From positions 1-6,876 of the forward strand of contig CAKSVQ010000124.1 in the NCBI GenBank assembly GCA_934504065.1: a stretch of 6,876 nucleotides of DNA. Direction: 5' to 3'. Every line of letters begins with the position of its first letter. The stretch's first letter is position 1. The notes below the pieces were generated by a model. It saw only the letters and a program-made list of their open reading frames with translations. It was not told the DNA's origin and ran no database searches. This DNA comes from an uncultured Dysosmobacter sp. (GTDB taxonomy: Bacteria > Bacillota > Clostridia > Oscillospirales > Oscillospiraceae). Made by a program: the position numbers and the translations under genes. Below are positions 5,747-6,876 of the stretch, piece after piece.

Positions 5747-6633
5747 GTGACCAGTTGGTTCGCGCCATCAGCAAAGATGGCTTTGTAAAGGCGGTGGCGG
5801 TGTCCACCCGGGAATTGACGGAGCGGGCGCGGCAGATCCACCGCACCACTCCGGTGGCCACGGCGGCGCTGGGGCGGACGCTGGCGGCGTGTTCCATGAT
5901 GGGCAACGCCCTCAAGGGCGACGGAGCCAGCGTAACGCTGCAGATCAAGGGCGGCGGTCCGCTGGGCAAAGTGCTGGCTGTTTCGGATAACGAGGGCAAT
6001 GTGCGCGGCACGGTGGACCATCCGGAGGTCGATCTGCCCCTGCGGGCCGACGGCAAGCTGGATGTGGGTGCCGCCGTGGGCTGCGACGGCACGCTGACCG
6101 TGATCCGCGACCTGAATATGAAAGAGCCGTATGTGGGCAGCGTGGGCCTGTTGGGCGGCGAGATCGCCGAGGATCTGGCGGCGTACTTTGTGGAGTCCGA
6201 GCAGATCCCCACGGCCTGCGGACTGGGCGTGCTGGTGGATCGGGACCAGAGCGTGCTGGCGGCCGGGGGCTATCTCATTCAGCTGTTGCCTGGCGCAGGC
6301 GAGGATGTGATCGCCAAGGTGGAAGGCGGCATCATGGCCGCCGGATCGGTGACGGCGCTGCTGCATGAGGAGGACGACGCCGAATCCCTGCTGCGGCGGG
6401 TCATGTCGGACTTTGATCTGGAAATTCTGGAGAAGTCCCCCATCGAGTACCGTTGCTATTGCAGCCGCGACCGGATGGAGCGGGCGCTGATCAGTCTGGG
6501 CACGGAGGAATTGCAGGCCATGCTGGACGAGCAGGGCGGTGCGGAGCTGCGCTGCCAGTTCTGCGACAATGTGCAGACCTTCACCAAATCGGATTTGGAA
6601 GGCCTGCTGAAAAAGATGAAGAAAAAAACTTGA
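5743..6633 (+). CDS. hslO: Hsp33 family redox-regulated chaperone HslO
   Basis: A 296-residue protein of usual Hsp33 length. It begins MSDQLVRAISKDGFVKAVAV and carries the conserved TPVATAALGRTLAA (36-49) and GGPLGKVLAVSDNEGNVRG (71-89) of the N-terminal domain. The C-terminal redox switch has all four zinc-binding cysteines: Cys238 and Cys240 (CYC) and Cys271 and Cys274 (CQFC). By family knowledge, oxidation releases zinc, unfolds the switch and turns on holdase activity that protects proteins during oxidative and heat stress in the cytosol. An AAAGGAG ribosome site (5726-5732) lies 10 nt before the ATG, and the start overlaps the methyltransferase stop (ATGA). The C terminus is a lysine-rich tail (KKMKKKT). 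It is the last gene of the operon; the tRNA genes that follow have their own promoter. Confidence 0.96.
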   Translation: MSDQLVRAISKDGFVKAVAVSTRELTERARQIHRTTPVATAALGRTLAACSMMGNALKGDGASVTLQIKGGGPLGKVLAVSDNEGNVRGTVDHPEVDLPLRADGKLDVGAAVGCDGTLTVIRDLNMKEPYVGSVGLLGGEIAEDLAAYFVESEQIPTACGLGVLVDRDQSVLAAGGYLIQLLPGAGEDVIAKVEGGIMAAGSVTALLHEEDDAESLLRRVMSDFDLEILEKSPIEYRCYCSRDRMERALISLGTEELQAMLDEQGGAELRCQFCDNVQTFTKSDLEGLLKKMKKKT

Positions 6634-6641
6634 GTTTTTTT
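6622..6641 (+). terminator. AT-rich hairpin at the hslO stop codon, weak terminator candidate
   Basis: AAAAAAAC (6622-6629) pairs with GTTTTTTT (6634-6641) around a TTGA loop that contains the hslO stop codon. The T run also can pair with AAAAA at 6645-6649 across CGG, so two folds compete. The stem has only one G-C pair and lacks the GC-rich stem of an intrinsic terminator, so readthrough into the tRNA genes is possible. It is the only terminator-like structure between hslO and the tRNA promoter. Confidence 0.35.
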
Positions 6642-6652
6642 CGGAAAAAGGG

Positions 6653-6681
6653 TTGACAGATGGGGCACCTGTGCGTATAAT
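6653..6681 (+). promoter_or_regulatory. Consensus sigma-A promoter of the tRNA genes
   Basis: TTGACA (6653-6658), 17 bp, then TATAAT (6676-6681) is a perfect match to the housekeeping promoter consensus, as expected for stable RNA. The start point should be near 6688, giving a leader of about 28 nt before the tRNA-Val 5' end at 6716. The leader begins with a small dyad, TCGTC and GACGA around one T (6690-6700), which may be chance. The -35 lies only 19 nt after the hslO stop. Confidence 0.9.
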
Positions 6682-6715
6682 AGCTTTTGTCGTCTGACGA
6701 GTGCAGCGGCAACCC

Positions 6716-6792
6716 GGGAGCATAGCTCAGCTGGTTAGAGCACCTGCCTTACAAGCAGGGGGTCACTGGTTCGAGTCCAGTTGTTCCCACCA
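6716..6792 (+). tRNA. tRNA-Val (anticodon UAC)
   Basis: All cloverleaf parts can be traced over 77 nt. The acceptor stem is GGGAGCA with TGTTCCC (one G-T pair), the D stem GCTC with GAGC, the anticodon stem CCTGC with GCAGG around CTTACAA, and the T stem ACTGG with CCAGT around TTCGAGT. The discriminator is A and the CCA end is encoded (6790-6792). The anticodon TAC at 6750-6752 reads GUA and other valine codons. It shares a promoter and probably a transcript with the tRNA 11 nt downstream. Confidence 0.96.
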
Positions 6793-6803
6793 CTATTATA
6801 TAT

Positions 6804-6876
6804 GGCCCGGTAGTTCAGTTGGTTAGAACGCTAGCCTGTCACGCTAGAGGTCGACGGTTCGAGCCCGTTCCGGGTC
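6804..6876 (+). tRNA. tRNA-Asp (anticodon GUC), cut by the window end
   Basis: The acceptor stem GGCCCGG pairs with CCGGGTC (6870-6876, one G-T pair). The D stem is GTTC with GAAC, the anticodon stem CTAGC with GCTAG around CTGTCAC, and the T stem GACGG with CCCGT (mostly paired) around TTCGAGC. The anticodon GTC at 6838-6840 reads aspartate codons. The window ends at the last acceptor base, so the discriminator and any encoded CCA are not seen. More tRNA genes may follow, as such clusters are common in Firmicutes. Confidence 0.95.

Noticed and set aside
5530..6723. Long minus-strand open frame (397 codons) opposite hslO and the methyltransferase
   Set aside because: It has low-complexity His/Gln/Arg-rich composition, no family resemblance and no ribosome site, and lies opposite a complete Hsp33 gene with all zinc cysteines. 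It reflects biased third positions in GC-rich DNA.
1..6876. Mobile elements, phage genes, CRISPR array or toxin-antitoxin pair
   Set aside because: I see no transposase, integrase, target-site duplication, repeat-spacer pattern or small paired genes. The tRNA genes could serve as integration sites, but no attachment duplicate is visible within the window.

Overview
The window looks like chromosome from a GC-rich Firmicute, most plausibly an Oscillospiraceae-type gut clostridium. This rests on four things: a Gram-positive-type LexA box in front of lexA, strong AGGAGG-type ribosome binding sites, sigma-A promoters, and a gene set (NusG-domain-II protein, Gx transporter, YerC/YecD-type TrpR relative, Hsp33) typical of Clostridia. 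The assignment is inference from content; no marker gene settles it. The region is compact, and no long stretch lacks a gene or RNA.

Layout. Positions 16-606 (minus) encode the SOS repressor LexA, with a well-formed promoter whose -35 is overlapped by a near-consensus SOS box. Reading the other way from its own promoter is a four-gene cluster (795-3788): an ApbE-type flavin transferase lipoprotein, a membrane-anchored NusG-domain-II (DUF1312) protein, a Gx transporter family membrane protein, and a D-2-hydroxyacid dehydrogenase. The genes overlap or nearly touch, so they are probably one transcript. A hairpin at 3810-3836 separates this cluster from a convergent gene at 3821-4513 (minus) for a DUF3298/RsiV-like protein with no export signal.

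A second plus-strand operon (promoter 4618-4646, genes 4701-6633) encodes a small YerC/YecD TrpR-like regulator, a class I SAM-dependent methyltransferase and the redox chaperone Hsp33 (HslO). Both junctions are ATGA stop/start overlaps. Immediately downstream a perfect-consensus promoter (TTGACA, 17 bp, TATAAT) drives tRNA-Val(UAC) and tRNA-Asp(GUC). The tRNA-Asp runs off the window end, short of its discriminator base and CCA.

How the genes may work together. ApbE attaches FMN covalently to extracytoplasmic proteins. The NusG-II and Gx proteins resemble EetA and EetB, which accompany an ApbE homologue in the flavin-based extracellular electron transfer loci of Listeria and lactobacilli. The trio may therefore serve a membrane flavin/quinone electron-transfer task, but the flavinylated target and the NADH dehydrogenase are not in this window. 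LexA and Hsp33 are DNA-damage and oxidative-stress proteins on separate transcripts. I see no phage, IS element, CRISPR array or toxin system, and nothing I would call a wholly undescribed system. The most interesting items are the EET-like trio with its attached dehydrogenase and the apparently cytosolic DUF3298 protein.
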